This document shows, piece by piece, positions 27,206 through 36,700 of a DNA stretch of 64,000 nucleotides; position 1 is the first letter of the stretch, and each line of letters begins with the position of its first letter. Location: assembly GCF_000970205.1 (NCBI RefSeq), contig NZ_CP009512.1:2542001-2606000 (forward strand), given 5' to 3'. The notes below the pieces were generated by a model, which ran no database searches, was not told the origin of the DNA, and saw only the letters and a list, made by a program, of their open reading frames with translations. Made by a program: the position numbers and the translations under genes. The DNA is from Methanosarcina mazei S-6 (GTDB lineage: Archaea; Halobacteriota; Methanosarcinia; Methanosarcinales; Methanosarcinaceae).

Positions 27206-27613
27206 TTCAGGCACGGTTGTCAGTCTTAAATGCTTAACTCCTTTTATACTGAGGATTCTCTGGGCAAGATCTACTATTTGCTCTCCTTCTCCCCTCAGGA
27301 TTATAACCTCAAAACAGAGATCTTCCTCCATATGGAAATGCACAGAAGAGCTTATCATATCCACGTATTCATGCTGTATCTCTGCCAGGGTACTTGTTAC
27401 GCCTTTTTTTGAGCAATCGTATACAATCGAGATTGTTGCGTATCTAGAGCCTCTAATCTGCTTCATCCATTCATAGTGCTGGTTGTAAGTCCTTATTGCA
27501 TCCCTTATCCCTTCCGAACGAGAAGAGTATCCCCTCTTCATAAGTGTTTTATCAAATTTGTCCAGAAGCTCCCCAGGGAGAGAAATTCCTATTCTCATAA
27601 GTTTTTTACCCAT
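27191..27613 (-). CDS. nikR: NikR-like nickel-responsive transcriptional regulator
   Basis: 140 residues. The N-terminal ribbon-helix-helix domain (RIGISLPGELLDKFDKTLMKRGY) binds DNA. The C-terminal ACT-like domain contains the metal ligands in NikR order: a His in EIQHEY, then HFH and the Cys in EDLCFEV, matching the four-ligand nickel site. NikR represses nickel uptake when nickel is sufficient, which suits a methanogen that needs nickel for F430, hydrogenase and CO dehydrogenase. The ATG has a strong AGGAGG site. No nickel transporter gene lies in this window, so it must act elsewhere. Confidence 0.9.
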   Translation of the reverse strand: MGKKLMRIGISLPGELLDKFDKTLMKRGYSSRSEGIRDAIRTYNQHYEWMKQIRGSRYATISIVYDCSKKGVTSTLAEIQHEYVDMISSSVHFHMEEDLCFEVIILRGEGEQIVDLAQRILSIKGVKHLRLTTVPEEKNE

Positions 27614-28328
27614 ATACCCCTCCTGAAATGAAACCCCCTTTCTGTAAGGTTTTTACGGATTTGTTTATCCAACTGAATGAAAAAATAAAAAAACATGCCC
27701 GGACAGACAAATCTGCTTTATATTTTCAAATCCCCAGTAAACATAATATTCAAGGATATATTTAATATTTTATTGCATTCAGAGACATAAAAATGAAGAT
27801 AATGAATATAAGAGGACAAAAATAAAGAGAAAAAACGTAGCTGAGGACATAACCAGGTTCTGAAACTGATTTTATGTCCCGAAACAGAGTTATATAAAAA
27901 GAATGTTATAGAAAACTTAATTTATAAGGCACTGTAAGACACCTGAAAGAGCTGGCCAGAAAAACTTTCCGATCCATCTCCCCCTGCTCAGCAGTAACGA
28001 AAGAAAAATATCTGTGCCCCAGAAGGTAACTTTTAGGAGTAAAAATGAAAACGATTTCCTGAGCGGCATATAAATCAAAATTCTTTAATAAGTAACATTC
28101 AAATAGCTTTTAGTGGTTACGGATGCGGATTTAAGGGAGATTCATATTGAAATAATATTTTTGTAATGTCCAGCGAGGGCTGGAGTAGCCCTGTTGATCC
28201 CAAAAAGCTTATTAAAGCCAGAGTTCTATAGCGTGGAACGCGTTTACTTTGAAAATCCGGAATTTAACTATAAAGGATAATTTCCTTGCTCATCATGTTT
28301 AATTAATTCAATAAAAGAGTTGAGAATT
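27614..28328. other. Intergenic region between nikR and the FKBP gene
   Basis: A 715-bp A/T-rich divergent region. Near 28170-28192 two mutually exclusive hairpins overlap: CCAGC/GCTGG (28170-28183) and AGGGCT/AGCCCT (28176-28192). No coding frame is supported. The nikR operator should lie close to 27620-27750, but I could not pick a clear palindrome. Confidence 0.4.
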
Positions 28329-29072
28329 ATGGCAATCCAGAAAGGCGATTTCATAAAGTTAAACTACACAGGTAGGTTTGAAGACGGCAGAGTTTTCGAT
28401 ACAACAGACGAAGAGCTTGCCAAAAAGGAAGAGATTTTTAACCCCCGCGGACTTTACGGCGGAGATGTCGTTATTGTCGGGGCAGGCCACACCATTGAGG
28501 GACTTGACGAGGACCTTGAAGGAAAGGAAGCCGGTTACTCCGGTACAGTATCAATTCCGCCCGAAAAGGCATTTGGTCCTACCGATGCCAAGCTAATTGA
28601 GACCGTTTCCATAACAAAACTCCCGGACAGAAATGTTCATCCGGGCATGCCTGTGGAAATTGACGGCAGGCGAGGAGTCGTCAGCAGAGTAATCGGCCGC
28701 AGAGTCACTATAGACTTTAACAGCCCTCTTGCAGGTAAGACCGTTACCTACGAGTACACCATTGAAAAGCTCCTTGAAGAGGATGTGGAAAAAGTACAGG
28801 GACTTCTTGCCCTCTACACCGGTATTCGCGACATGGAAGTCGAGATAGCTGATGATGCCGCAAAGATCAATGTGCCCACTGGCCTGACCTTCAACCAACG
28901 CTGGCTCATGGCAAAGAACAGGGTGGCATCAGAGCTCTTCAAGTACGCCGGTCTTAAAGAGATCCAGTTTATTGAAAAACTCACAGCAGAAGCCGAAGTC
29001 CCTGCACCCGCAGAGCCTGAAGTTGAAGCTGAACCTGCCTCTGAAGAAGAACCTTCGGAATCCCAGGAATAA
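28329..29072 (+). CDS. FKBP-type peptidyl-prolyl isomerase (long archaeal type)
   Basis: 247 residues. The FKBP core is at residues 1-150: GDFIKLNYTGRFEDGRVFDTT, then GAGHTIEGLDEDLEGKEAG and PPEKAFGP, with an IF (insert-in-flap) domain as in SlyD. A further helical/beta domain (about 155-220) is specific to long archaeal FKBPs, followed by an acidic Glu-Pro-Ala tail. It accelerates proline isomerisation and acts as a cytoplasmic folding chaperone. The frame extends to a TTG at 28320, but the ATG at 28329 gives the usual MAIQKGDFI start. Confidence 0.92.
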   Translation: MAIQKGDFIKLNYTGRFEDGRVFDTTDEELAKKEEIFNPRGLYGGDVVIVGAGHTIEGLDEDLEGKEAGYSGTVSIPPEKAFGPTDAKLIETVSITKLPDRNVHPGMPVEIDGRRGVVSRVIGRRVTIDFNSPLAGKTVTYEYTIEKLLEEDVEKVQGLLALYTGIRDMEVEIADDAAKINVPTGLTFNQRWLMAKNRVASELFKYAGLKEIQFIEKLTAEAEVPAPAEPEVEAEPASEEEPSESQE

Positions 29073-29222
29073 GCCTGTAAGTCCTTTAAAGAAAAGCGAA
29101 GAGTCCTTTCTCTTCGCAAATTTTATATATAATAATCAGGTTCTCTGTATACGCTCCTCGGAATGTCAGGGCAATTAGCCAGTTCCTATCCGGAAAGACA
29201 GGAGAACAGATCATTTCAATAT

Positions 29223-29307
29223 GCTGAGGTAGCCAAGCGGACCACGGCGCCGGTCTTGAAAACCGGTAGCGCTACGCGCTACGGGAGTTCGAATCTCTCC
29301 CTCAGCG
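29223..29307 (+). tRNA. tRNA-Ser (anticodon UGA)
   Basis: A class II cloverleaf can be folded by eye. The acceptor stem is GCTGAGG with CCTCAGC and discriminator G. The anticodon stem is CCGGT/ACCGG with loop CTTGAAA (anticodon TGA at 29257-29259). The long variable arm is TAGCG/CGCTA. The T-arm carries GTTCGAAT. CCA is not encoded and there is no intron. The anticodon reads UCA and probably UCG codons. Confidence 0.95.
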
Positions 29308-30347
29308 TAACTTTATTTTTATCTCATTTTAAAGAATAACCTTTCCTGTTAGAAAATAACTATTCCTGCTAAAAAGGAACCTGCCTTATTCATCAAATTT
29401 AAACAGGTTACACTTCCTGAAAAAGCATAAGAATGATTCATGATTTTCTATTCTTCCCAAACTCCCTCAGATGTCCGGGCAAAAACTGCAAAAATGAAGG
29501 TTGCAGGAATATTGAGGTAATTCCAGTTCAGATCTGTTATTCCACTTGGATACGTTGATTTATTAATTCGAAGCTGATGGATTTACTGCTGGTTTTAGAA
29601 ACGGCTTTTTGCAGTCTTCAATTTAAGATAATTATCAAGAAAATTATTTTTAGCATAATATGGAAATGTGAAAAATAATCCTGAAAGATTCCCATTTTCC
29701 AGTAACTGTAATAATTTTCTTGAAATAAAGTTGAATGAAACCTGAATTCAGGGTAAGAGAAAAAATGGATATCAAGAGTCAGGTCCTCTCTTAATACCCG
29801 GATATTTTCAGATCTGAAAATCCGTTTTTCTGTTTTTCTGTTTTTCTGTTTTTTCAGTTATATATAACCTGTAATTTCTTAATTATTTTTATAATATTTA
29901 AAATTTTCTAATGAAGTAAAAAGGTGATTTTATTTAAAAGACCAAATCAAAATTGTCTCACAAATTCGGTTATACTGGTATGGCCGCCATTAAAAATAAA
30001 CCAGGTAACTGGCATATTCAAAATCAGATTCTCAGAAGCTTTCTGAAAAATTCATTTAAAAAACTTATTACAGTATTCTGGGAAAAATATATCATTTCAC
30101 TGATATTATTAGTTTTAATTCTTAATATGAAATAATTATAGTGAATATTATAATATTTTTATAGTTTGTATTATAGCATTTTTATAGATTTTAGTATGAT
30201 ACATCTATAACAAATATTATAATATTTTAAAATTGATTCTCTCTATCCTTTTTATACACCTGTTTACGCTATTTTCTAATTTATTTCACTGACTCTATTT
30301 CCTCATATCACTGACTCTATTTCCTCTATCGTTTTATTTGCTTGAAT
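29308..30347. other. Gene-poor region after tRNA-Ser
   Basis: About 1.04 kb, very A/T-rich. A run of TTTTTCTG repeats lies near 29825-29855 and near-identical TATTATAATATTTT stretches lie around 30135-30235. A 60-codon open frame at 29953-30135 has no convincing start or homology. I see no gene here. It may hold unrecognised RNA or decayed DNA. Confidence 0.4.
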
Positions 30348-31586
30348 TCATAGCAAGTCCTTATGATACGATCTCTTCCCTGAATATTTCCTTGCAGAGA
30401 AATTAGTTTTCATGTTTAATTCTATTTTCTGGATATTATATGAGATGAAAAACAACAGGGGAATAGCCACAAACAGCATTAAAGCGTCACGTAAAATTGG
30501 AGAGCTTATGAAATTAGTTCCAGAGTTCCACAGAGTAAAAAACGGCCTGTGGAATAGATAAACACAGTAAGAAGACGTGGCAATATTCGTAAAGAACGAA
30601 CTCAAAGTGCCTGACAATTTATCATTTACATACCTGGTAGCAAGTGAATATTCTGAAATACAGAAGATTAGAATAAAAATATTGAGAAGTGCCAGATTTA
30701 TGATAAATTCCAGTAGAGACAGGTTGATACCCATCAAGCCCGCTATACTGCTCATTATGGACCCTACTGTGGAGGACCCTATTATCGCGCTGCCGGTGTC
30801 AATGGTAACGGAAATCCTGGGGTCCAGAAACATGGAACTTCTCAGCCCCAGAACAATCACCAGCACAAAGATTACAGGAAGAATTGCCAGCAGAAGCCGG
30901 ACAAAAGGTATCTTTCCAGGTAACTTTAAGGCTTTTTCAGACAGCCTTTCCCTGCATGTGAGTACCCCAAACATAAAGACAAGGAAAAACATGAAAAAAC
31001 GGTGATCAATAATATTGAAAGTTTTAGAGATCAAAAAGGAACAGAAGTATACAACAAACGAAGATATCAGGATCTGTTCTGTACTCTTCGAATACATAAT
31101 AATAAAAGGATAAATGGCATAGAAAATAACAATCAGGCCTACAAAATAGAGAGTTAACATTGGTGCAGCATAAGCCGGAGCGAGTAAAATCTGAAGCCCC
31201 AGAAAGTGTACGAGTACATTGTATGGGCTGAACACATTCTCTGAATCAGGAAATACAAATCCCGAATCTAACCTGGAAGCAAATACGAAAAATACCATTA
31301 CAAATACCGCAAGTGCAGCCCAGTAAAGAGGAAAAATTCTCAAAAGCCTTTTTTTATAAAAATCAAATACATCTTCTAGCGACCTTATCGAATGGTTGTT
31401 GTAGTATAACAGGTAGCCACTCATGAATATGAAAAGCCCCAGGCCCATATTCGCAAAATAAGGGTCAAAAGCATAAAGCATCAGTTTTCCATAGCTGGAA
31501 AACAAATAATTACTCAGGTGAGCCGGAATAATCATAATTATTGCTAACGCTCTTAAAAAGTCAAACGCAATTATTTTGTTTTTCAT
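30348..31586 (-). CDS. Acyltransferase-3 family membrane protein
   Basis: 412 residues with about ten membrane helices. The N-terminus KIIAFDFLRALAIIMIIPAHLS has the family's catalytic His and RALA pattern. A second signature, YLFHRPFFTLW, lies near the C-terminus. Relatives O-acetylate surface polysaccharides and lipids (OatA/WecH group), so a role in modifying cell-surface glycans is likely. It stands alone between two long non-coding stretches, a common setting for acquired surface-modification genes. Confidence 0.88.
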   Translation of the reverse strand: MKNKIIAFDFLRALAIIMIIPAHLSNYLFSSYGKLMLYAFDPYFANMGLGLFIFMSGYLLYYNNHSIRSLEDVFDFYKKRLLRIFPLYWAALAVFVMVFFVFASRLDSGFVFPDSENVFSPYNVLVHFLGLQILLAPAYAAPMLTLYFVGLIVIFYAIYPFIIMYSKSTEQILISSFVVYFCSFLISKTFNIIDHRFFMFFLVFMFGVLTCRERLSEKALKLPGKIPFVRLLLAILPVIFVLVIVLGLRSSMFLDPRISVTIDTGSAIIGSSTVGSIMSSIAGLMGINLSLLEFIINLALLNIFILIFCISEYSLATRYVNDKLSGTLSSFFTNIATSSYCVYLFHRPFFTLWNSGTNFISSPILRDALMLFVAIPLLFFISYNIQKIELNMKTNFSARKYSGKRSYHKDLL

Positions 31587-32192
31587 TTAGATCTGCCCTT
31601 CATACGTTTTTGATAGTTCCAGAAGCTAATTTCAGGAAGAAATGAAGCCAATTAAAAGACCAGACAACGGTTTCAGGCTTTCATTTCGGCACATAATTAA
31701 AATTAAGATATATAATAATTTTGAAATACAATCCGGCCGGAATCACAGGAAAGAATCAAATTTAAGATGATTTAAGGCAGACTTTTTGCAGTATTTAACT
31801 TATGAGTAGTCTAAAGGAGCTGATATTCCATATTAAAAGTATTAAAAAATGTATTTGAAATATTATTAAATTGATTGAAATGTTATAAAATAAACTTAAA
31901 GTATTATAAAAGGTATTTAAAATGTAACAAAATTAATTTAAAGCATTATAAAAGGTATTTGAATAAATTGCCTTTTTGTATGCGTCGTCTGCCTGAAACG
32001 GATTAAAATTGCATAACTGGAAGTTATTTCCAATAAAAATTGTATCCAATTTCGTGAGCTATTACAGACTATATACAAAAACGAAAAAAGAAGAAAAGGT
32101 ATTTAAAAAGGAAAAAGAATTTAATGAGTTATAATATGTGATGTCACATATTATTTGATGCGCTGTATTTTTTGTTTATTGTAGTGTTCTGT
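31587..32192. other. Intergenic region with short A/T repeats
   Basis: Contains loosely repeated TATTATAAAAGGTATTTAAAATG-like stretches (about 31830-31965) and a 24-bp palindrome at 32131-32154. No open frame is supported. Confidence 0.4.
32131..32154. terminator. Near-perfect 24-bp palindrome
   Basis: Two 11-base arms, ATAATATGTGA and TCACATATTAT, are separated by two bases. The palindrome lies 39 bp beyond the stop of the small minus-strand ORF, so it may be that transcript's terminator, or a dimeric regulator's site. Confidence 0.4.
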
Positions 32193-32261
32193 TTATTCTT
32201 CTCCCATTTCCTTCAGGAATTCCACATAATCTCTTTCAACTTCTTCGAGTTCATATTCCAT
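32193..32261 (-). CDS. Small acidic protein, 22 aa
   Basis: Reads MEYELEEVERDYVEFLKEMGEE, an amphipathic acidic helix. The ATG has GGGGG eight bases upstream. A TATA box at 32397-32407 would start a transcript near 32376, giving a leader of about 115 nt with repeated AAGACTGT/GAGACTGT motifs. A palindrome follows the stop. Functional proteins of this size are known in Methanosarcina mazei (for example sP26). Whether this one is related I cannot tell. Confidence 0.45.
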   Translation of the reverse strand: MEYELEEVERDYVEFLKEMGEE

Positions 32262-32396
32262 TTTATATTCCCCCATTTTAAGACATAAACAGTCTCGATT
32301 TAGTCTTTAACAGTCTTGATTTAGTTTTTTAGTCTATACACAGAATTATTCTTAAATGAGTCTTACTTCATCCCCATTTTGAAAAATGCAGTACAC

Positions 32397-32407
32397 TTAT
32401 ATAAAGA
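32397..32407. promoter_or_regulatory. TATA box usable in both directions
   Basis: CTTATATAAAG is almost symmetrical. Reading right it lies 145 bp before the U32-family gene. Reading left it lies about 140 bp before the small acidic ORF. Confidence 0.45.
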
Positions 32408-32546
32408 TTTCCGTAAACCGAGATCTCATTTAATTTAATATGAAAAGTTTACATTTCTTACTATTATTTATTAGACTGATTGGCCCGTACTAATGATAAA
32501 TTCGATAAGGATATTTTTAAATTGGAGTTAAGGCATTCCCTCTTCC

Positions 32547-33743
32547 ATGCATAACAGTCCAGGCCCGGAACTCATAATGGGCATCAGAAACCTTGCAGGG
32601 CTTGAAGCCTGTTATAAATATGCAGATGCGGTTTATTTCTCAACTGACAGGCTCAGCCTTCGGGCAAAAGCAAAAGAGATTAATCTGGAAAACCTTGAGG
32701 AGTTCGTATCTGAGGTAAAAGCACGGAATTTAAAAGCTTATCTGGCTGTGAATTCAACAGTAAATGAAGACAGGCTTGAAGAAGCAGGAAATGTAATAAA
32801 CGCAGCCGCAAAAGCCGGGGTAGACGCAGTTATTGCCTGGGACCCGGCTGTAATCCTGAAAGCACGCAAATCCGGCCTCAGGATCCACATCTCCACGCAG
32901 GCAAACACTACAAACCACGAAACTGCAGAGTTTTACAGAGCCCTTGGTGCAGAGCGCATAGTGCTTTCAAGGGAACTGTCCCTAGAGGAGATCAGGGAAA
33001 TCAGGCAACGGAGCGAGGTCGAGGTCGAAACTTTTGTCCACGGGGCGATGTGCATGGCAGTTTCAGGAAGGTGCCACTTATCCGCCTATGTCCTCGGAAA
33101 ATCCGGAAACTGCGGGGAATGCGCTCAGCCCTGCCGCTGGGAATGGGAGCTTCACGGGGAAAACAATCTTGTCATGGAAAGCAGGGGAAAATACCTCCTC
33201 AGTGCAAAAGATTTATGTATGATAGAACATATTCCGGCTCTTCTCGGAGCCAGGATAGATTCTTTCAAGGTAGAAGGCAGGCTGAGAGACCCGGGATATC
33301 TGGAAGTGGTCTCACGCTGCTACAGGGAAGCAATTGATGCCTGTAAAGAAGGGACATACACTCGTGAAAAAGTTGATTCATGGCTTTCCGAACTTTCGTC
33401 GGTATATAACAGAGGCTTTTCTACTGGTTTTTACTTCGGAATTCCCGGCCTCGAAGGCTTTTCTCCTGAAAAAAGTATGAATGCCTCAGAGAAAAAGCGC
33501 AGGGCTGCGGGAATTGTAGAAAATTATTATCCCAGACAGCATGCCGCAGCAATAAAGCTGCTTGAAGAAGGGCTTGAAATAGGAAACGAAATTCTTATCG
33601 AAGGAAGCACCACATATCTGAAGCAGAGGGTCACCTCCCTGATAAAAAACGGCATGAGCCTGCAAAAAGCTGAAAAAGGAGACGAGGTGGGGCTTGCCGT
33701 TGACGGCACCGTCCGAAGGAATGATAGAATATTTATAATCTGA
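32547..33743 (+). CDS. U32-family protein (TrhP/RlhA-type)
   Basis: 398 residues. The U32 signature is clear: ETFVHGAMCMAVSGRCHLS, followed by the Cys cluster GNCGECAQPCRW. A TIM-barrel-like N-terminal half begins GIRNLAGLEACYKYADAVYF. Although called peptidases, characterised bacterial relatives hydroxylate tRNA or rRNA with prephenate, and the conserved cysteines are consistent with an iron-sulfur cofactor. RNA modification is the likelier role here (inference). No strong ribosome binding site precedes the ATG. Confidence 0.88.
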   Translation: MHNSPGPELIMGIRNLAGLEACYKYADAVYFSTDRLSLRAKAKEINLENLEEFVSEVKARNLKAYLAVNSTVNEDRLEEAGNVINAAAKAGVDAVIAWDPAVILKARKSGLRIHISTQANTTNHETAEFYRALGAERIVLSRELSLEEIREIRQRSEVEVETFVHGAMCMAVSGRCHLSAYVLGKSGNCGECAQPCRWEWELHGENNLVMESRGKYLLSAKDLCMIEHIPALLGARIDSFKVEGRLRDPGYLEVVSRCYREAIDACKEGTYTREKVDSWLSELSSVYNRGFSTGFYFGIPGLEGFSPEKSMNASEKKRRAAGIVENYYPRQHAAAIKLLEEGLEIGNEILIEGSTTYLKQRVTSLIKNGMSLQKAEKGDEVGLAVDGTVRRNDRIFII

Positions 33744-33792
33744 TGGTATTTCTCGCAGACTAATATCAAATAACTAAAATATTATAACAGTA

Positions 33793-33802
33793 TCTATATA
33801 TT
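33793..33802 (+). promoter_or_regulatory. TATA box for mch
   Basis: TCTATATATT predicts transcription from about 33823 and so a 5' leader of roughly 280 nt ahead of mch. Confidence 0.45.
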
Positions 33803-33838
33803 GGATTCTTCCTTATACGGATAGCAAATCAGGAAGAA

Positions 33839-33865
33839 ACAACTTAAGCTAACTGGCTAAGTTGT
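33839..33865 (+). promoter_or_regulatory. Hairpin in the mch leader
   Basis: ACAACTTA (33839-33846) pairs perfectly with TAAGTTGT (33858-33865) over an 11-nt loop, close to the predicted RNA 5' end. It could stabilise the mRNA. The rest of 33744-34100 holds no gene. Confidence 0.4.
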
Positions 33866-34100
33866 TCGGAGCCTGATATTAATTGCCTGATTATTTGTAC
33901 TTAATTATTCAATATTGTACCCGGTTATCCGATATGATACTTGTCTGGCAGGATAAACTTCCAGCCGGGAAAATCAGCTATTGGTAGCCAGCTATCTGAC
34001 CAATACTCTGCTTACAGTAATTCCTGTATGTAAACAGTATCAATAGACTATTTCGAGAACCGGGACAAACAATTCTCGGACTGACATGTAAGGTGATATT

Positions 34101-35066
34101 TTGATAAGCGTTAACGAAATGGGCTCATACGTCATCGAAGAGATGCTCGACTGGAGCGAAGACCTGAAAACGGAAGTAATCAAGCTTGAAAATGGCGCCA
34201 CAATCATCGACTGTGGGATTAAAGCCGAAGGCGGATATGAAGCCGGGATGTACCTTGCAAGACTCTGCCTTGCTGACCTTGCTGACCTTAAATACAGCAC
34301 CTTTGACCTCAACGGCATCAAATGGCCTGCCATCCAGGTAGCAACCGACAACCCTGTAATCGCCTGTATGGCTTCCCAGTATGCTGGCTGGAGAATCTCT
34401 GTAGGCAACTATTTCGGTATGGGTTCAGGTCCCGCACGTGCGCTTGGCTTAAAGCCAAAAGAGCTCTATGAAGAGATCGGTTATGAAGATGATTTCGAAG
34501 CTGCTGTCCTTGTCATGGAATCCGACAAACTCCCGGATGAAAAAGTCGTGGAATACATTGCAAAACACTGCAGTGTAGACCCGGAAAATGTCATGATCGC
34601 TGTTGCGCCTACAGCTTCCATTGCAGGTTCTGTCCAGATTTCAGCCCGTGTCGTTGAAACCGGTATCCACAAATTTGAATCTATTGGCTTTGACATCAAC
34701 TGCATAAAGAGCGGGTACGGAATTGCCCCTATCGCCCCCATAGTTGGAAACGATGTCCAGTGCATGGGTTCAACCAATGACTGTGTCATTTATTGCGGCG
34801 AAACCAACTATACTGTCAGCTTCGAAGGTGAACTGGCTAAACTCGAAGACTTTGTAAGAAAAGTCCCCTCAACAACCTCAGACGATTTCGGAAAGCCGTT
34901 CTACCAGACCTTCAAGGCAGCGAACTTTGACTTCTTCAAAGTCGACGCAGGCATGTTCGCTCCTGCAAGAGTAACAGTAAACGACTTAAAGAATAAAAAG
35001 ACAATTTCGAGCGGTGGGCTCTACCCCGAAATCCTGCTTGAATCCTTCGGAATCAGGAAAGTTTGA
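34101..35066 (+). CDS. mch: Methenyl-tetrahydromethanopterin cyclohydrolase
   Basis: 321 residues, the normal length. It interconverts N5,N10-methenyl- and N5-formyl-tetrahydromethanopterin (tetrahydrosarcinapterin here), step three of CO2 reduction and, in reverse, of methyl-group oxidation in methylotrophic methanogenesis. Family segments visible are [12 protein letters not shown] at the start, [27 protein letters not shown] and the central [20 protein letters not shown]. It is cytoplasmic. The start is TTG with AGGTGA just upstream; no ATG lies near. It is transcribed alone. Confidence 0.97.
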   Translation: MISVNEMGSYVIEEMLDWSEDLKTEVIKLENGATIIDCGIKAEGGYEAGMYLARLCLADLADLKYSTFDLNGIKWPAIQVATDNPVIACMASQYAGWRISVGNYFGMGSGPARALGLKPKELYEEIGYEDDFEAAVLVMESDKLPDEKVVEYIAKHCSVDPENVMIAVAPTASIAGSVQISARVVETGIHKFESIGFDINCIKSGYGIAPIAPIVGNDVQCMGSTNDCVIYCGETNYTVSFEGELAKLEDFVRKVPSTTSDDFGKPFYQTFKAANFDFFKVDAGMFAPARVTVNDLKNKKTISSGGLYPEILLESFGIRKV

Positions 35067-35292
35067 GAAGGCATTCACCTCATCTCATTCTTCTCTTATT
35101 TTTCTCCACATTATTTTTCTCCACTTTTCCCCTGTTTTCAATATTTTTCCAGTTTTGGCAGTCCTGAAATGACTCCGGCTTTAAACTCAACCTATTTATG
35201 GGAATGTTTCCAATCTTATTGTGAAAGTAGGTACTGTAGAAAGCGGTTAAAAGCAGAATTTTTTATAATAGATGAATAAGGAGAAGAGTTTC

Positions 35293-35760
35293 ATGCAGAT
35301 AATAAATACCTCACAGGGAGTAGGAGGCATCCTGAACAGCTTCAAGAGTCTCCTGAACGGAGTAGAAAAGATTACATTTGTCGGAACACCGGGTTTCTGC
35401 ACCCCCTTCGCAGAACTTATGGGTTTTGTTGCCAGGGACAAAAAACTTATTTTTATTCCCAATATGGACTTTGAAAAAGCCAGGTTAATATCCATGACTC
35501 CTGAAGGGATGCAACTTGGAGAACCTATAGACGCCCATGCTGATGCTGTTGTCCTGCTCGGCGGGCTTGCGATGCCCAAGATCGGCGTCAGCCCTGACAA
35601 AGCTAAGGAGATTGCAGAAAAGGTCCTTGAAGGTTCAAATAAACGAAAAATTATCGGGGTCTGTTTCCAGTCAATGTTTATGCAGCAGAAATGGGACGAG
35701 GTTATCAGTTTTGATTATATCATCAATGCTGACCTGGCAGTTGAGGTTCTTAAAAGCTAA
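35293..35760 (+). CDS. DUF2124 family protein
   Basis: About 155 residues, soluble, with a Rossmann-like pattern (KITFVGTPGFCTPFAELMGF, then ADAVVLLGGLAMP). DUF2124 is confined to methanogens and relatives and has no known function. The Gly-rich loop and a conserved Cys-Thr-Pro-Phe suggest a ligand pocket. The frame extends to an ATG at 35272, but the ATG at 35293 has AAGGAG nine bases upstream and is preferred. Confidence 0.85.
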   Translation: MQIINTSQGVGGILNSFKSLLNGVEKITFVGTPGFCTPFAELMGFVARDKKLIFIPNMDFEKARLISMTPEGMQLGEPIDAHADAVVLLGGLAMPKIGVSPDKAKEIAEKVLEGSNKRKIIGVCFQSMFMQQKWDEVISFDYIINADLAVEVLKS

Positions 35761-35900
35761 AAACCTGACACTGGAAAAAGCAGGAGACTACCAGACTGAA
35801 TAAAAAAGATTAGATCGAAGTCTCAAAATTATTTACAACTACTTCTTTTTCCATTTTTTTTATCGGAGCCTGATGTTTCTGATAGTAAGGATTCTGATGG

Positions 35901-36047
35901 TCAGTTTCAGATAGTGAGTTTAAATAATCAGTTTTAGATAGTCAGATTAAATAATCAGTTTTAGATAGTCAGTTTTAGATAGTCAGTTTAAATAATCAGT
36001 TTAAATAATCAGTTTAAATAATCAGTTTTAGATAGTCAGTTTCAGAT
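35901..36047. repeat. Tandem array of 13/14-bp units
   Basis: Two related units, TCAGTTTAAATAA and TCAGTTTTAGATAG, alternate about ten times downstream of the DUF2124 gene, filling most of the gap to the next gene. Confidence 0.9.
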
Positions 36048-36084
36048 TCACGATGTACGCCCTATTACTAAATTATAGAGAATG

Positions 36085-36432
36085 CTAACGTATATGGGCA
36101 TAAGGATCAGGGACTATCATGCTTTCGTCCTCAGGTGCTAAAATGTAAACTACAATTGCAATCAAAAGAGCAGGGGATGTAAGGAACCATAATAATATGC
36201 TGATCAGACCTTTCATAAACAATGAGCTTCCAGCGAGATCAACCTGTTCATCGCCGTTGAACAGAAGTTGAAAAGAAACATCAACAGGTCTTGTAAAATT
36301 AAGACCCATATAATAAAAAGCATTAAGCGGTATGCCAAAAGTTACTTCTATAGCTAAAATAAATATTTCAGATGCGATAAAACTTAGAAAGACAGTTTTA
36401 ATTTTAGACACACTACAAAAATTTACATTCAT
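36085..36432 (-). CDS. Hypothetical membrane protein, 115 aa
   Basis: Two or three hydrophobic segments: one near the N-terminus (TVFLSFIASEIFILAIEVTF) and one near the C-terminus (ISILLWFLTSPALLIAIVVYIL). They are joined by an external-looking loop. The C-terminus is short and charged. No family is recognised and no ribosome binding site is clear. Confidence 0.5.
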   Translation of the reverse strand: MNVNFCSVSKIKTVFLSFIASEIFILAIEVTFGIPLNAFYYMGLNFTRPVDVSFQLLFNGDEQVDLAGSSLFMKGLISILLWFLTSPALLIAIVVYILAPEDESMIVPDPYAHIR

Positions 36433-36700
36433 ACTTTATAAAACTTTGCAATGTTCTAATTTTTTCTGGAAAAATCAATAATATCAATTATTTTTAAGAT
36501 TTAACCTTCTTCTTGCAATCCTACACATTTTACTCCACATTGCCGTAGATTCATATACACGGCTCTTAAAGAAATAACAAAAAGGCCTTCTATCCCTGAA
36601 AAGACAGGAAAAAATTTCCTTCACTTTCTGAAGAATTGGCAGCCAATGGATAACTCAGTGCCCAATTATACCCATTTTTTTCAAATCAACATGTACCAGA

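Noticed and set aside
29121-29132. TATA-like TTTTATATATAA as the tRNA-Ser promoter
   Set aside because: It lies about 95 bp before the tRNA, far beyond the usual 25-30 bp; it might serve a longer precursor but cannot be assigned.
29953-30135. 60-codon frame in the region after tRNA-Ser
   Set aside because: TTG start without ribosome binding site, A/T-driven composition, no recognisable domain.
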